DNA from: Gammaproteobacteria bacterium
GTDB lineage: Bacteria; Pseudomonadota; Gammaproteobacteria; Steroidobacterales; JABDKV01
Direction: 5' to 3'
NCBI GenBank assembly: GCA_013003425.1
Contig: JABDJB010000045.1
Location: 78,501-142,500, forward strand
DNA length: 64,000 nucleotides
A program made the translations under genes and the position numbers. This document shows positions 17,075 through 25,262 of the stretch, piece by piece. Each line of letters starts with the position of its first letter. The first letter of the stretch is position 1. The notes beneath the pieces were generated by a model. The model made no database searches. It was not told the origin of the DNA and worked only from the letters and a program-made list of their open reading frames with translations.

Positions 17075-17721
17075 GGCTGCAGCCGGCTGGCAGTCCAGGC
17101 GTCCGGATGAGCAACACCGTTGTCATCGATGGCTACAGTGCGAATCCAGCGGGCCCGATCGTGCAGCCGGTTATCGCCCTCGACCCAGAGCTCGACTGCG
17201 GTGGCCCACAGGTGATAGCCACCCCAGTGCGGTGGGCGCGGCACCGGATCGACGCCCGCAAAGCGCTGTCGCGCCTGCTCCATTTGTTGGCTCAGCGCAG
17301 CGCGTGTTGCTACCGGTTCACTTTGCGCGCTGGCCCAGGCTGAAAGTTGCGACTCGCGTGGCCGCCCGGCGAAATAGCCGTCGCTCTCGTCATCCGGGGC
17401 GCGCAGGACGATTCCTTCCACACGTGCCTGCCGACCAGGCACATCCCAGTGAAAAACAGCAGCGGCATTTGCAATCTGTTGCAGCTCGTCGCCCTTGCGC
17501 GAATTGTAATTACTGTAGAAAACCAGGTAGCCGTTTGTAACATCGAGCTTCTTGCACAGTACCACTCGGGCCGAGGGCAATATTTCGCCCTTTTGCATTG
17601 CCACGGTGCCCAGTACCATGGCGTTGCTGTTTGGCGTCAGCGCCCGGTCACGCGCGTCGGCCAGCCAGTCAGATACAACCTGGAGGGGGTTAGCGGGAAG
17701 TGAGTCTTGCAACGGGTTCAT
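17071..17721 (-). CDS. pdxH: Pyridoxamine 5'-phosphate oxidase PdxH
   Basis: FMN-dependent oxidase converting PNP/PMP to pyridoxal 5'-phosphate. The chosen ATG (17721) gives 216 residues starting MNPLQDSLPANPLQVVSDWL, matching the DPLTLFERWL region of E. coli PdxH. FMN- and PLP-binding segments include ARVVLCKKLD, FYSNYNSRKGDEL, WDVPGRQARVEG, GRPRESQLSAWAS and the C-terminal signature FxxGxxRLHDR (here LWVEGDNRLHDR) and ASRLQP. An upstream ATG at 17751 is possible. The start lies 32 bp inside the preceding MBL gene, so it is coupled to it. PLP made here would serve the threonine-synthase-like enzyme and others. Confidence 0.92.
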   Translation of the reverse strand: MNPLQDSLPANPLQVVSDWLADARDRALTPNSNAMVLGTVAMQKGEILPSARVVLCKKLDVTNGYLVFYSNYNSRKGDELQQIANAAAVFHWDVPGRQARVEGIVLRAPDDESDGYFAGRPRESQLSAWASAQSEPVATRAALSQQMEQARQRFAGVDPVPRPPHWGGYHLWATAVELWVEGDNRLHDRARWIRTVAIDDNGVAHPDAWTASRLQP

Positions 17722-18778
17722 GGTCTGATGGGAAAACGCGATAGTCTCCATTGAATGGTACCCAGAAAATGTCATCTGGCAGCTGCGCATCGCGCAGCGC
17801 GAGCCGCAGATCGGTAATCGGCTGGGTCTGGCCGTCGTCGCCGAGGCGGAATGTACCGAAGTGTATGGCCATACTTTGCGCTGCGCCAAGCAACAAATGC
17901 GCCGACACGGCTTCTGCCGGATCGATATGCTGAGGTGCCATGAACCAGCGCGGCAGGTAGTTGCCAATCGGCAGAATCGCCAGGCGCGGCGCACCTAAAC
18001 GTGCGCTGATCTCGGTAAAGTGCGGCCCCATGCCGGTGTCACCGGCAAAATAAACGGGGCCGTGGACGGTGTTGATTACGTAGCCGGCCCATAACGCACG
18101 GTTGGTGTCGAACAGGCCACGTCGCGACCAGTGCTGCGCCGGCACGGCGTATATGGTGACGCCATCAACGTCGTACTCCTGCCACCAGTTGAGTTCTTCG
18201 ATCTGCAGCGTATCGGTGTTATCCAGGAGGTGACGGTTACCGAGCGGAACCAGGAACAGCGGATCGTGTGCTGCAGCCAGATCGCGAATCGTGGCGCTGT
18301 CCAGGTGGTCGTAGTGATTGTGACTGATAAGTACGACATCGATCGGCGGCAGGTCGGCGAAGCGCATACCGCTCGGGCGGAATCGCTGCGGGCCGGCAAA
18401 CGGCACCGGGCTGGCGCGTTCCGACCAGATCGGGTCGGTAAGGATATTCAGGCCGTCAGCCTGGATCAGCACGCTGGCGTGATTGACGAAGGTGACGCGC
18501 AGTTCTGCGCTGCGGCGCGGTGGGACGTGATAGACAACATCCGCCTGATCTGACCACGCGCCAGGTTCGCGGGTTACCGCCCAACGCAGGATTTCCAGCG
18601 CTGACTTGTTGATGGTCGCACTTGCCGGGATATTGGCAAAGCGCTTGCCGTCGAAATTATCGCTGATGGGGCCGTCATAGGGCGGTGTGAGGGATGCGGC
18701 TGTGATCAATGCGCCGACTACGGCAGCGCCACCCGCGATGGCAATCAGCCGTATGCGCCAGCGCTGTTGCCTGTTCAT
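17690..18778 (-). CDS. MBL-fold metallohydrolase (NAPE-PLD/UlaG-like)
   Basis: A 362-residue protein with an N-terminal membrane anchor (residues 8-30, IRLIAIAGGAAVVGALITAA) and a metallo-beta-lactamase domain. The HxHxDH motif is present as SHNHYDHLDS near 140; further metal ligands are in FAGDTGMGPHF and AIHFGTFRLGDD. The architecture resembles the NAPE-hydrolysing phospholipase D/UlaG branch (PQRFRPSGMRFADLPPIDVVLISHN region). Its ATG overlaps the gamma-glutamyltransferase stop by 4 bp. The frame stays open 495 bp further upstream, but that part lies antisense-free inside the ggt gene and has no protein-like character. Confidence 0.88.
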   Translation of the reverse strand: MNRQQRWRIRLIAIAGGAAVVGALITAASLTPPYDGPISDNFDGKRFANIPASATINKSALEILRWAVTREPGAWSDQADVVYHVPPRRSAELRVTFVNHASVLIQADGLNILTDPIWSERASPVPFAGPQRFRPSGMRFADLPPIDVVLISHNHYDHLDSATIRDLAAAHDPLFLVPLGNRHLLDNTDTLQIEELNWWQEYDVDGVTIYAVPAQHWSRRGLFDTNRALWAGYVINTVHGPVYFAGDTGMGPHFTEISARLGAPRLAILPIGNYLPRWFMAPQHIDPAEAVSAHLLLGAAQSMAIHFGTFRLGDDGQTQPITDLRLALRDAQLPDDIFWVPFNGDYRVFPSDHEPVARLTSR

Positions 18779-20295
18779 CCGCCTACGCGGGCGCCGCCGG
18801 TGCGGCGACTGTCCGATGCAGCATGCATCCGCCCGTCGGCATCGAGTTGCGCCGCGCCGACACCGCCAAAAAACATAGACAGGCTGTCGAACTGGCGTAA
18901 TGGCAGACGGCAGTCGCCGGAATCGAGACCAGGTTCCAGGGCAATACGTGGTCCGGCATCGGCAAATTCGACATGCAGGCGCGGGTGCTCTATCGCGGCC
19001 TCCAGCGTCAGGCCGGCATGCACCAGGTTGAGCAGTGTGAGGCTGATCGCTGTCGTTATCCGGTCGGCTCCGGGCGATCCGATTGCCAGAACCGACCCGG
19101 CATCGCTGCGCGCCACGGAGGGCGCCATATTTGATGTCAGCCTGGTGCCCGGTGGTCCGGGTACCAGGCCACGCTTGTTCAGCTCCAGCTCGCCCAGCCC
19201 GTTGTTCATCCACAGCCCGGTGCCCGGTGGCATAACGCCCGAGCTGTAGCCAGCCGACATCGTTGTCGAGCATGCCAGCCCGTCGGCGTCGACTGACGAT
19301 ACGTGTATGGTCGATGGGGATAACAGTGCATGGGGATTGTCACGGCACAGTTGCAGCAGCTGGGCGATATCTGTCGCAATATCTTCGCTTAGGTCCAGCT
19401 GACTGCGGCGATAACCATAAACAGCGTTCTGCACTTCAGCGGCGCGAGCTACATCGGCAGCTGTCCAGGCGCCGTGAGGACGTCCCTCCATCAGCTCCAG
19501 CATGGCACAAAGCGCAGCACCACCTACGGCCGGGGGCGGATTCGTCGCAATCGTCCAGTCAGCCACCCGGAAGCAAAGCGGTTCGCGTCGCACCAGTTCG
19601 TACCCGGCCAGGTCGCGGGCGTTGACCAGGCCTTCATTTGCTTCCATGTCGGCAACGATGCGGCGCGCGATCTCGCCAGTGTAAAAGGCAGCTACCCCTT
19701 CGTCAGCGATTCGTTTCAGTGTTTCGTCCAGATGGGGGACGTGAATCAGTGCGCCGGCCGGCTTCAGAGTGCCGTCTTCATCGAATAATGCCTTGCGGCT
19801 GTCTTCGTGCCATGAAAATACCGACTCGCCACAATGCACCAGGTAGTTATACGACGCCTGACCCAGAGGAAAACCGTCGCGCGCATGCTCGTAGGCTGGC
19901 TGCATCAGGGCCTCCCACGGCAGGCTGCCATACTCACGCCAGCAGCTTTCCAGCATGGCAAAGCCGCCCGGGGTTGCGACCGAGCCATGTCCGATAACGG
20001 TGGACATGCCACCGCCGTATGTCATGTGTACTTCCCAGGCGCCTCGGCCGAAACGGTCTGGTGGTATGCCGTTGCCCGGCATGGTCAGCACACCGTCGAA
20101 GACGGTGGCTTGCTGCTGCGCCGGCCAGACAGTGGCAAAGCCGCCGGCAGCGGGTGAAACCACGCCCGGTTCTGTCGCCAGCGAGACCATTGTGGATGCG
20201 ACGGCCGCGTCTACGGCATTGCCGCCCTCAGCGGCAATGCGAATGCCTGCCTCGGCGGCGATGCTGGAACTGGCTGCTACGGCTACCCGGGTCAC
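18775..20295 (-). CDS. Gamma-glutamyltransferase family protein (Ntn hydrolase)
   Basis: A self-processing Ntn hydrolase of 506 residues that probably cleaves gamma-glutamyl or related acyl bonds. The GTG start at 20295 has AGGA seven bases upstream. The large-subunit motif GGNAVDAAVAS is near residue 25. The predicted autoprocessing/catalytic Thr is Thr329 in PSTIHVSSVD, followed by GYSSGVMPPGTGLWMNNGL and the GSPGADRITTA segment. The second Thr after the nucleophile in classical GGT is Ile here. There is no signal peptide, unlike periplasmic GGT of E. coli, so it may be cytosolic or a cephalosporin-acylase-like relative. It heads the overlapping run with the MBL and pdxH genes. Confidence 0.88.
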   Translation of the reverse strand: MTRVAVAASSSIAAEAGIRIAAEGGNAVDAAVASTMVSLATEPGVVSPAAGGFATVWPAQQQATVFDGVLTMPGNGIPPDRFGRGAWEVHMTYGGGMSTVIGHGSVATPGGFAMLESCWREYGSLPWEALMQPAYEHARDGFPLGQASYNYLVHCGESVFSWHEDSRKALFDEDGTLKPAGALIHVPHLDETLKRIADEGVAAFYTGEIARRIVADMEANEGLVNARDLAGYELVRREPLCFRVADWTIATNPPPAVGGAALCAMLELMEGRPHGAWTAADVARAAEVQNAVYGYRRSQLDLSEDIATDIAQLLQLCRDNPHALLSPSTIHVSSVDADGLACSTTMSAGYSSGVMPPGTGLWMNNGLGELELNKRGLVPGPPGTRLTSNMAPSVARSDAGSVLAIGSPGADRITTAISLTLLNLVHAGLTLEAAIEHPRLHVEFADAGPRIALEPGLDSGDCRLPLRQFDSLSMFFGGVGAAQLDADGRMHAASDSRRTGGARVGG

Positions 20296-20347
20296 TGTGT
20301 TTTCCTGGCCCCCGATGTGGCGGGCCGCACAGTTTACACTGCCTTGC

Positions 20348-20749
20348 TCAGAACGGCTCCCGGTCCGGTGGCACAAAGCCGTGGCGGGCATCGGGATGTG
20401 CAAGCCGTTCGTCACTGTAGTGACGGCCGATCAGCCGGCGGCCTGACTCGAACAAGGGCCGCGCCCGCAGGCGGAACTGCGGCCAGCTTTCGCCAGGGGC
20501 CGCCGCCGCGCGGTGCCTGGCAATCAGCTGCATGAAGGCAACCGTCAAAGTGTCATGATATTTGTCGAAATCCCCATGGGATTCGGCAAGCCCACGCAAG
20601 GCAGCACGACACCGCCCGGTGGCCTGGGTGAGTTCGAATTCCTGCAGGTAGATCCATGCCAGCCGTATGTGGTGTTCGTGTGTAAATGGCTCATTCCAGT
20701 CACAAGCCTCGACCCGCTCACGGAATGTCCTGTCACTTTCACTGATCAT
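20348..20749 (-). CDS. Conserved-looking hypothetical protein, 133 aa
   Basis: No family recognised. The ATG at 20749 gives a soluble alpha-helical protein with His- and Arg-rich blocks: FTHEHHIRLAWIYLQEF (residues 21-37), HGDFDKYHDTLTVAFMQLIARH (about 62-83) and a C-terminal GRRLIGRHYSDERLAHPDARHG. The spaced His residues could bind metal, but no known motif is matched. It lies 52 bp upstream of the gamma-glutamyltransferase gene on the same strand and is probably the first gene of that operon. It diverges from the alpha/beta hydrolase. An upstream TTG start at 20821 would collide with the divergent gene. Confidence 0.65.
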   Translation of the reverse strand: MISESDRTFRERVEACDWNEPFTHEHHIRLAWIYLQEFELTQATGRCRAALRGLAESHGDFDKYHDTLTVAFMQLIARHRAAAAPGESWPQFRLRARPLFESGRRLIGRHYSDERLAHPDARHGFVPPDREPF

Positions 20750-20812
20750 GTGTTTTTGGCCTTCACCGGCTGCAGTGGTGTAAATTGCCCGCTGGCCCGG
20801 CAAGGTGCGCAC

Positions 20813-21601
20813 GTGCCCCACGCAAACGTCAACGGCATCGAATTATATTACGAAGATCGCGGCGCCGGCCGTCCTTTGGTGCTGGTGCATGGTCTGGGTA
20901 CCAGCAGTGCCGACTGGCAGTACCAGTATCCTGCGCTGGAATCGCGCTACCGTGTAATCGCTCCGGACCAGCGCGGCTTTGGCCGCTCCACCCGCCCGCC
21001 GGGTCCGTATTCAATCGAAGGATATGCGGCGGATTTGTGCGCGCTGCTGGACTACCTGGAAATTGACCGGGCCCACTTCTGTGGTATTTCGATGGGCGGT
21101 GCAGTGTCGTTCCAGTTAGCCGTTGATGATCCGCAACGGGTACGCAGCCTGGCGATCATCAACAGCCAGCCGAGTTTCGAGCTCAACACATTCAGGAAAC
21201 GGATGATGGCCGCATCGCGGCGCTGGATGGCGCGCCGGCTGGGGCTGGAGCGTGAGGCGCGTATCCAGCTCTATCGCAACTTCCCGGGGGCCGCCAACCG
21301 TGAGGCACGACGCCGCCTGCAGGGCCGGTTCAGGAATGATCTTGCGCCTTACCTGGCAGCCATCGATGCGGTAGCCGGCTGGACGGTCGTGGACCGGCTG
21401 GACCGTATCACAGCGCCCGTCCTGTTCCTGGCCGGTGAGCACGACTTTACTCCGCCGCAAGAGAAGGCTGCATTTGCTGCATTGATGAGTAATGCGAGAG
21501 TGCAGGCGTTCCCTGGCGCGCGCCACGCCATGCACCTGCAAAAGCCGGATGAGGTCAATGCCGCACTGCTGGCATTTTTTGGCGAGGTTGACGCGGGGTA
21601 A
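20813..21601 (+). CDS. Alpha/beta-fold hydrolase
   Basis: A 262-residue hydrolase of the esterase/lactonase/dehalogenase-like class. The GTG at 20813 is taken as start because the residues after it (PHANVNGIELYYEDRG) are the standard opening. Oxyanion hole LVHGLGTSSADW (about 26-37), nucleophile Ser in GISMGGA near residue 90, acid Asp in AGEHDFTPP near 210 and catalytic His in PGARHAMHLQKP near 240 are all present. No signal peptide. Substrate cannot be predicted. The frame extends upstream to 20513 but that part runs antisense to the neighbouring gene. Confidence 0.88.
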   Translation: MPHANVNGIELYYEDRGAGRPLVLVHGLGTSSADWQYQYPALESRYRVIAPDQRGFGRSTRPPGPYSIEGYAADLCALLDYLEIDRAHFCGISMGGAVSFQLAVDDPQRVRSLAIINSQPSFELNTFRKRMMAASRRWMARRLGLEREARIQLYRNFPGAANREARRRLQGRFRNDLAPYLAAIDAVAGWTVVDRLDRITAPVLFLAGEHDFTPPQEKAAFAALMSNARVQAFPGARHAMHLQKPDEVNAALLAFFGEVDAG

Positions 21602-21611
21602 TAGTCAGCCG

Positions 21612-22082
21612 TCAGCCGGCGCGGTTGAAGACCAGTTTTTGTCCGTCGATTACTACGATCATGCGATCGCGTTGCGACGAAAGGATAGGCGCGGTTTCCT
21701 GGTAAGTGCCGGCGGCCTGTTCGATGGCGCCATCTTCAGTCTGCCGCTTCAGTGCCTTGACGGTGAGGTTGAGCGTCTCGACATCGCCGTTCCAGGCGCC
21801 GCACATATACGTGCGCGTGCTGTCGCCAAACTGGTTAAATACAAAAGAACCGTCGTTGCCCAGCTGCAGCTCGGCTCGTTCCCCGTCGACTGCGTCGGTA
21901 TGCCAGGTTCCGGGAAGCTGCGCGGCCTCAAGCGGGTGAGTAATCTCTACATCGCTGCGCGCCGCGTCCGAATTGGCCCGGTCGCTGTAGCTGATGACGC
22001 CATCAGCCTGGTGGCTTGCATACAAATCAGCATGTGCGATACCGACACAAAGAAACAACATGCAAGCCAGGCCAAAACGCAT
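21612..22082 (-). CDS. Secreted hypothetical protein, DUF4124-like N-terminus
   Basis: A 156-residue exported protein. The ATG at 22082 (a GTG lies just upstream at 22085) begins a signal peptide (MRFGLACMLFLCVGIAHA). The mature N-terminus DLYASHQADGVISYSDRAN resembles the DUF4124 pattern (YxWxDxxGxxxYSD). The rest, LPGTWHTDAVDGERAELQLGNDG and later strands, looks like a small beta-barrel of lipocalin type. Function unknown. It is convergent with the hydrolase (10-bp gap) and diverges from the next membrane-protein gene across a 249-bp region in which I see no clear regulatory repeats. Confidence 0.65.
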   Translation of the reverse strand: MRFGLACMLFLCVGIAHADLYASHQADGVISYSDRANSDAARSDVEITHPLEAAQLPGTWHTDAVDGERAELQLGNDGSFVFNQFGDSTRTYMCGAWNGDVETLNLTVKALKRQTEDGAIEQAAGTYQETAPILSSQRDRMIVVIDGQKLVFNRAG

Positions 22083-22331
22083 CACTGAAAAACCACCGTA
22101 GTACTTAACGAAACTTTGGCTACGTTATCAGCGTTGCATGTTTGTTGCTGTGATCAGTTGCGCGTTTCGAATGACGAAGTATCAAACATAAGTTTCACGA
22201 CCGTGATCGTTGTCACGTTGTTGCAGGACGTCTTCCAGTTATGTCAAGGCATAGGGAGAAAAACACTTTACACAAAGCGGTGCAGTCACGCGGCAGGCGC
22301 ACTAGAATCGGGGCAACATGGAAACAGACTC

Positions 22332-23021
22332 ATGCGGGCAAATCACGCTTTCCTGGCAGTAGCCGTCCTGGCCGGGCTGTTGCCGCTGGTCGGGGCGAAC
22401 GCGGCTTATGTATTGTCAGCCAGCGCGGGCTTCGTGCCGGAGTGCAATCCTTACCTGTCCGGCTGCACCTCGGTCAGTGCCACCGGTCGCAATCCGCCCG
22501 GCAGTTTCGTTTACAAGGGCACCATGATGCCGGCCGCTGTGTTTATGCTGGTGTACTGGTTCCTGGCCGGTCGCTGGCTGGCCGCGCACGGTGACAGGTC
22601 GCTGCGCTGCCGGGCGCTGCCGTGGCTGGGTCTGGTCGCTGCTGTATTCCTGGTGGTTTACACTACGGTGCTCGGCCATGTTGGCGAATGGTTTGCGATC
22701 CAGCGGCGCATCGGCGTCGTGGGTTACCTGTCGGCAACATTTTTTGGTCAGCTGCTGTTTGTCAGCCGTATCGCAACCCTGATGCGCGAGGGTCGCCTTG
22801 CTATTCCACGATGGATCTATGTGGCAAAGCTGTCGCTTTGCGGTGCAATGCTGTTGCTGGGGCTTGCAGTAATACCGGCGCCGCTGTTCTTGTCTGACAT
22901 GGACACCGTGGAGCGGGTGCTGGAGTGGGACTTCTCTCTGCTGCTCGTGCTGTTCTTTCCGCTAACAGCATTTGCATGGCATTACGATCGCTTTGGCGCG
23001 GACTTCTTCGTCAGAAAGTAA
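22332..23021 (+). CDS. Six-helix integral membrane protein, unknown
   Basis: A 229-residue polytopic membrane protein. The ATG at 22332 was chosen because it opens directly into a first hydrophobic helix (HAFLAVAVLAGLLPLVGANA); the open frame upstream to 22116 is not hydrophobic. A loop after helix 1 contains two Cys (VPECNPYLSGCTSVSATGR), possibly a periplasmic disulfide. Further helices lie at about 58-75, 92-112, 125-145, 160-180 and 195-215. It resembles the Frag1/DRAM/Sfk1 style of six-helix proteins by layout only. A -10-like TAGAAT at 22303-22308 could drive it. The 3' end overlaps the convergent zinc-ribbon gene by 11 bp. Confidence 0.7.
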   Translation: MRANHAFLAVAVLAGLLPLVGANAAYVLSASAGFVPECNPYLSGCTSVSATGRNPPGSFVYKGTMMPAAVFMLVYWFLAGRWLAAHGDRSLRCRALPWLGLVAAVFLVVYTTVLGHVGEWFAIQRRIGVVGYLSATFFGQLLFVSRIATLMREGRLAIPRWIYVAKLSLCGAMLLLGLAVIPAPLFLSDMDTVERVLEWDFSLLLVLFFPLTAFAWHYDRFGADFFVRK

Positions 23022-24129
23022 TTACACCCGACTCGCTGCCCAGCACCAGCACGATCACAACCACGATTGCTGCTGCTACTGCGGCCGCCGCGATCTTGAA
23101 CTTGCTGTAGGGTCGTTCGCCCTGCACTTTGCCGGTGCGGCCGTTGACCACAAAGCGGTAGACCTTGTTGCGAAACCGGAATGCTGCCGACCATACCGGC
23201 AGCAGCAAGTGCTTGAAGGTAGTCTCGCTGTGGCGTGTATCAACGTGAGTGATGCGTTGCAGGTCGCCACCGATGTCACGGGCAACATCCTGGCGAATCA
23301 CGCGATCCATAATTTGTATTGCGGTTTTGAATCCTTCGTCCAGGCCGACCTGGTAGGCTTCACTGCGAAAACCGCTGAGGTAACGCTCGTCATAGCTGAC
23401 CAGGTTGGCAAGATCCCACGGCGCAAGCCGGTCGGTAATCTTGCGTGGCAGCGAGCGACTGGCGCCGACCAGCACGTCATCGAAAAATCGCGACACTCTG
23501 CCGGATGCCGGTCTCCAGCGCACTTTCTGCACCATGCGGGTGCGGGTAACGCGTCTGCCATTGACAACTGTGGTGTAGGTTTGTGGCACGTGATAGATCG
23601 TGCCGCGCTGTCCGCGATAACGGCTCACCGTTGCGCTGTCGTAAGTCCAGTACGGCACGTAAACACCGGTAAGCCTCGCATCACCCTCGGCGTAACGACG
23701 CAGCGAACCAGGCGCAAACCACAGCTTGCCCAGCCATTTCCTGAAGCTGGCGAGGGCTTTTTCTTCGTCGATCTCGAACGGCAGCAGCGATTCCGGCTTT
23801 ATGTGGCGCTCGGTGCCGGTGCCTTCGACCACCGGGGTGCCGCAAAACGGGCACTCGCCGGCATGAATGTGCGAACCCAGGTCAAACTCGGCCGCGCAGG
23901 ATTCGCACTGGGTCGTTTCGCGCTCTTCGGCCGGCGGTGCCTGTGCCAGCTCGCTAAGCGCCTCGCGGAAACCGTATTCACGCAGGACGCCGCTGCCGGA
24001 CTCGATATCCGTCGTATGCCCGCAGTACGGGCAGCTGATCTGATCAGTGCCGGGCTGAAACGTCTGCAGCGCCCCACAGCGTTCGCACGGAAACTGATCG
24101 GTACCGGGCGCGCGTACCTCGCTTGGCAC
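23011..24129 (-). CDS. Double zinc-ribbon membrane protein (YdjG-like)
   Basis: A 372-residue protein with two N-terminal zinc ribbons: CERC..CPYC (residues about 17-36) and CESC..CPFC (about 74-98). A middle region of about 230 residues follows (RLTGVYVPYWTYDS, RWRPASGRVSRFFDD, YDERYLSGFRSEAYQV), then a single C-terminal transmembrane helix near 345-365 (IAAAAVAAAIVVVIVLVLG). The start is a GTG. The organisation recalls Bacillus subtilis YdjG/YdjH, which partner the SPFH protein YdjI and PspA. It is last in the XpaC-TelA-SPFH operon, 23 bp after the SPFH gene. A membrane-tethered receptor or scaffold role is inferred. Confidence 0.82.
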   Translation of the reverse strand: MPSEVRAPGTDQFPCERCGALQTFQPGTDQISCPYCGHTTDIESGSGVLREYGFREALSELAQAPPAEERETTQCESCAAEFDLGSHIHAGECPFCGTPVVEGTGTERHIKPESLLPFEIDEEKALASFRKWLGKLWFAPGSLRRYAEGDARLTGVYVPYWTYDSATVSRYRGQRGTIYHVPQTYTTVVNGRRVTRTRMVQKVRWRPASGRVSRFFDDVLVGASRSLPRKITDRLAPWDLANLVSYDERYLSGFRSEAYQVGLDEGFKTAIQIMDRVIRQDVARDIGGDLQRITHVDTRHSETTFKHLLLPVWSAAFRFRNKVYRFVVNGRTGKVQGERPYSKFKIAAAAVAAAIVVVIVLVLGSESGVITF

Positions 24130-24152
24130 GAAAAAAGCTCAGCCGGCCCGGC

Positions 24153-25259
24153 TCAGCCCTTTGGCACCGGTGGCGGCAGCTGGGCGAAAATAGCGGCCAG
24201 CTCGTCGACCCGCTCGGCCGCGGTCCACTCTTCCAGGCCCTGGCGCCAGACCAGCGTGTCGCGATTGACGTCGCCGGTTTCCAGCTTGTTACGAATCTCC
24301 GCCTTGGTGAACGGTCCGGTCTGGTGTCCCTCGCTGGCCAGGTACCACGGAGTTTCCTGTGGTACCGGTGGTGGCGTCGCGTTGCCGCCGCCACCGCTGC
24401 CGGCGGACATCGTGTCGACCATCTGCTTGGCCATGCCGAAACCCATACCCATGCCCATGCCGGCAGCAGCACCGCCGCCGGCCGGGTTTTCTGCCGCTGC
24501 GGTCATCGCTTCGGCCGCCTGGAATGTAGCGTAGTCACGCAGATTGCCAATGAGGCCCATGCTGGTGCGCTTGTCCAGCGCCTGCTCGACCTCCGACGGC
24601 AGTGAAATGTTTTCTACCAGCAGCTTGCGCAGGTCCAGTCCATACGAGCCGAACTCGGGGGCAATCTTGTTGGTAACGAAGTCACTGAGATCGTCATAGT
24701 TGGCGGCCAGGTCCAGTATCGGAATGCCTGACTGGCCGAGACTGGTGGCGAACCACGAGACGATGTGATTGCGCAGCTGCGCGGTTATTTCGTCAGTGGT
24801 AAAACGTCCGTCGGTACCGACGACCTCTTTCAGAAAAGTCACCGGATCGCCAATGGCTACGACGTAAGTGCCATATGAGCGCAGCCTCACCGGGCCGAAC
24901 TCCTTGTCGCGCAGCATGATCGGGTTTTTTGTACCCCACTTCAGGTCAGTGAACTGACGCATGTTGAAGTAATAGACTTCCGCCTTGAACGGGCTGTTGA
25001 AGCCGTGCGGCCAGCTCTGCAGCGTGGTCAGGATCGGCAGGTTGTTGGTATCGAGCTTGTACAAGCCGGGCTCGAAGATATCCGCAATCTGGCCTTCGTT
25101 GACGAACACCGCGATTTGCGACTCACGTACCGTGAGCATTGCGCCGTACTTTATTTCGTTGCCGTACCGCTCAAAGCGATACACCATGGTGTCGCTGGTG
25201 GCGTCTGTCCATTCGATTACATCGACGAACTCACCAAAGATTTTGTCCCAGAATGCCAT
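24153..25259 (-). CDS. SPFH-domain protein with C-terminal GYF_2 (DUF4339) domain
   Basis: A 368-residue protein. Residues about 25-240 form an SPFH/band-7-like domain of the YdjI 'virion core' type (GAMLTVRESQIAVFVNEGQIADIFEPG, LRDKEFGPVRLRSYGTY, ILDLAANYDDLSDFV). A Gly/Ala/Met-rich linker (GMGMGMGFGMA near 278) and a Pro-rich stretch follow, then a C-terminal GYF_2 domain (PWYLASEGHQTGPFTKAEI..LVWRQGLEEW). There is no transmembrane helix, so membrane attachment would be peripheral. GYF_2 domains bind proline-rich peptides, suggesting a scaffold. It lies 3 bp from telA and 23 bp from the zinc-ribbon gene. Confidence 0.88.
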   Translation of the reverse strand: MAFWDKIFGEFVDVIEWTDATSDTMVYRFERYGNEIKYGAMLTVRESQIAVFVNEGQIADIFEPGLYKLDTNNLPILTTLQSWPHGFNSPFKAEVYYFNMRQFTDLKWGTKNPIMLRDKEFGPVRLRSYGTYVVAIGDPVTFLKEVVGTDGRFTTDEITAQLRNHIVSWFATSLGQSGIPILDLAANYDDLSDFVTNKIAPEFGSYGLDLRKLLVENISLPSEVEQALDKRTSMGLIGNLRDYATFQAAEAMTAAAENPAGGGAAAGMGMGMGFGMAKQMVDTMSAGSGGGGNATPPPVPQETPWYLASEGHQTGPFTKAEIRNKLETGDVNRDTLVWRQGLEEWTAAERVDELAAIFAQLPPPVPKG

Positions 25260-25262
25260 GCT

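Noticed and set aside
18779..19273. N-terminal extension of the MBL-fold protein
   Set aside because: It lies wholly inside the gamma-glutamyltransferase coding region; the ATG at 18778 with a 4-bp overlap and a membrane anchor is the natural start.
20513..20812. N-terminal extension of the alpha/beta hydrolase
   Set aside because: It is antisense to the 133-residue gene and has no hydrolase-like sequence; the hydrolase fold begins just after the GTG at 20813.
22086..22331. Possible small RNA in the 246-bp divergent gap
   Set aside because: Only weak short inverted repeats and no promoter-terminator pair could be made out.
22972..24534. A 520-codon open frame on the plus strand, antisense to the zinc-ribbon and SPFH genes
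   Set aside because: It is a by-product of GC-rich codon use in the opposite genes: no family-like motifs, no signal or repeats, and it would bury two well-supported genes.
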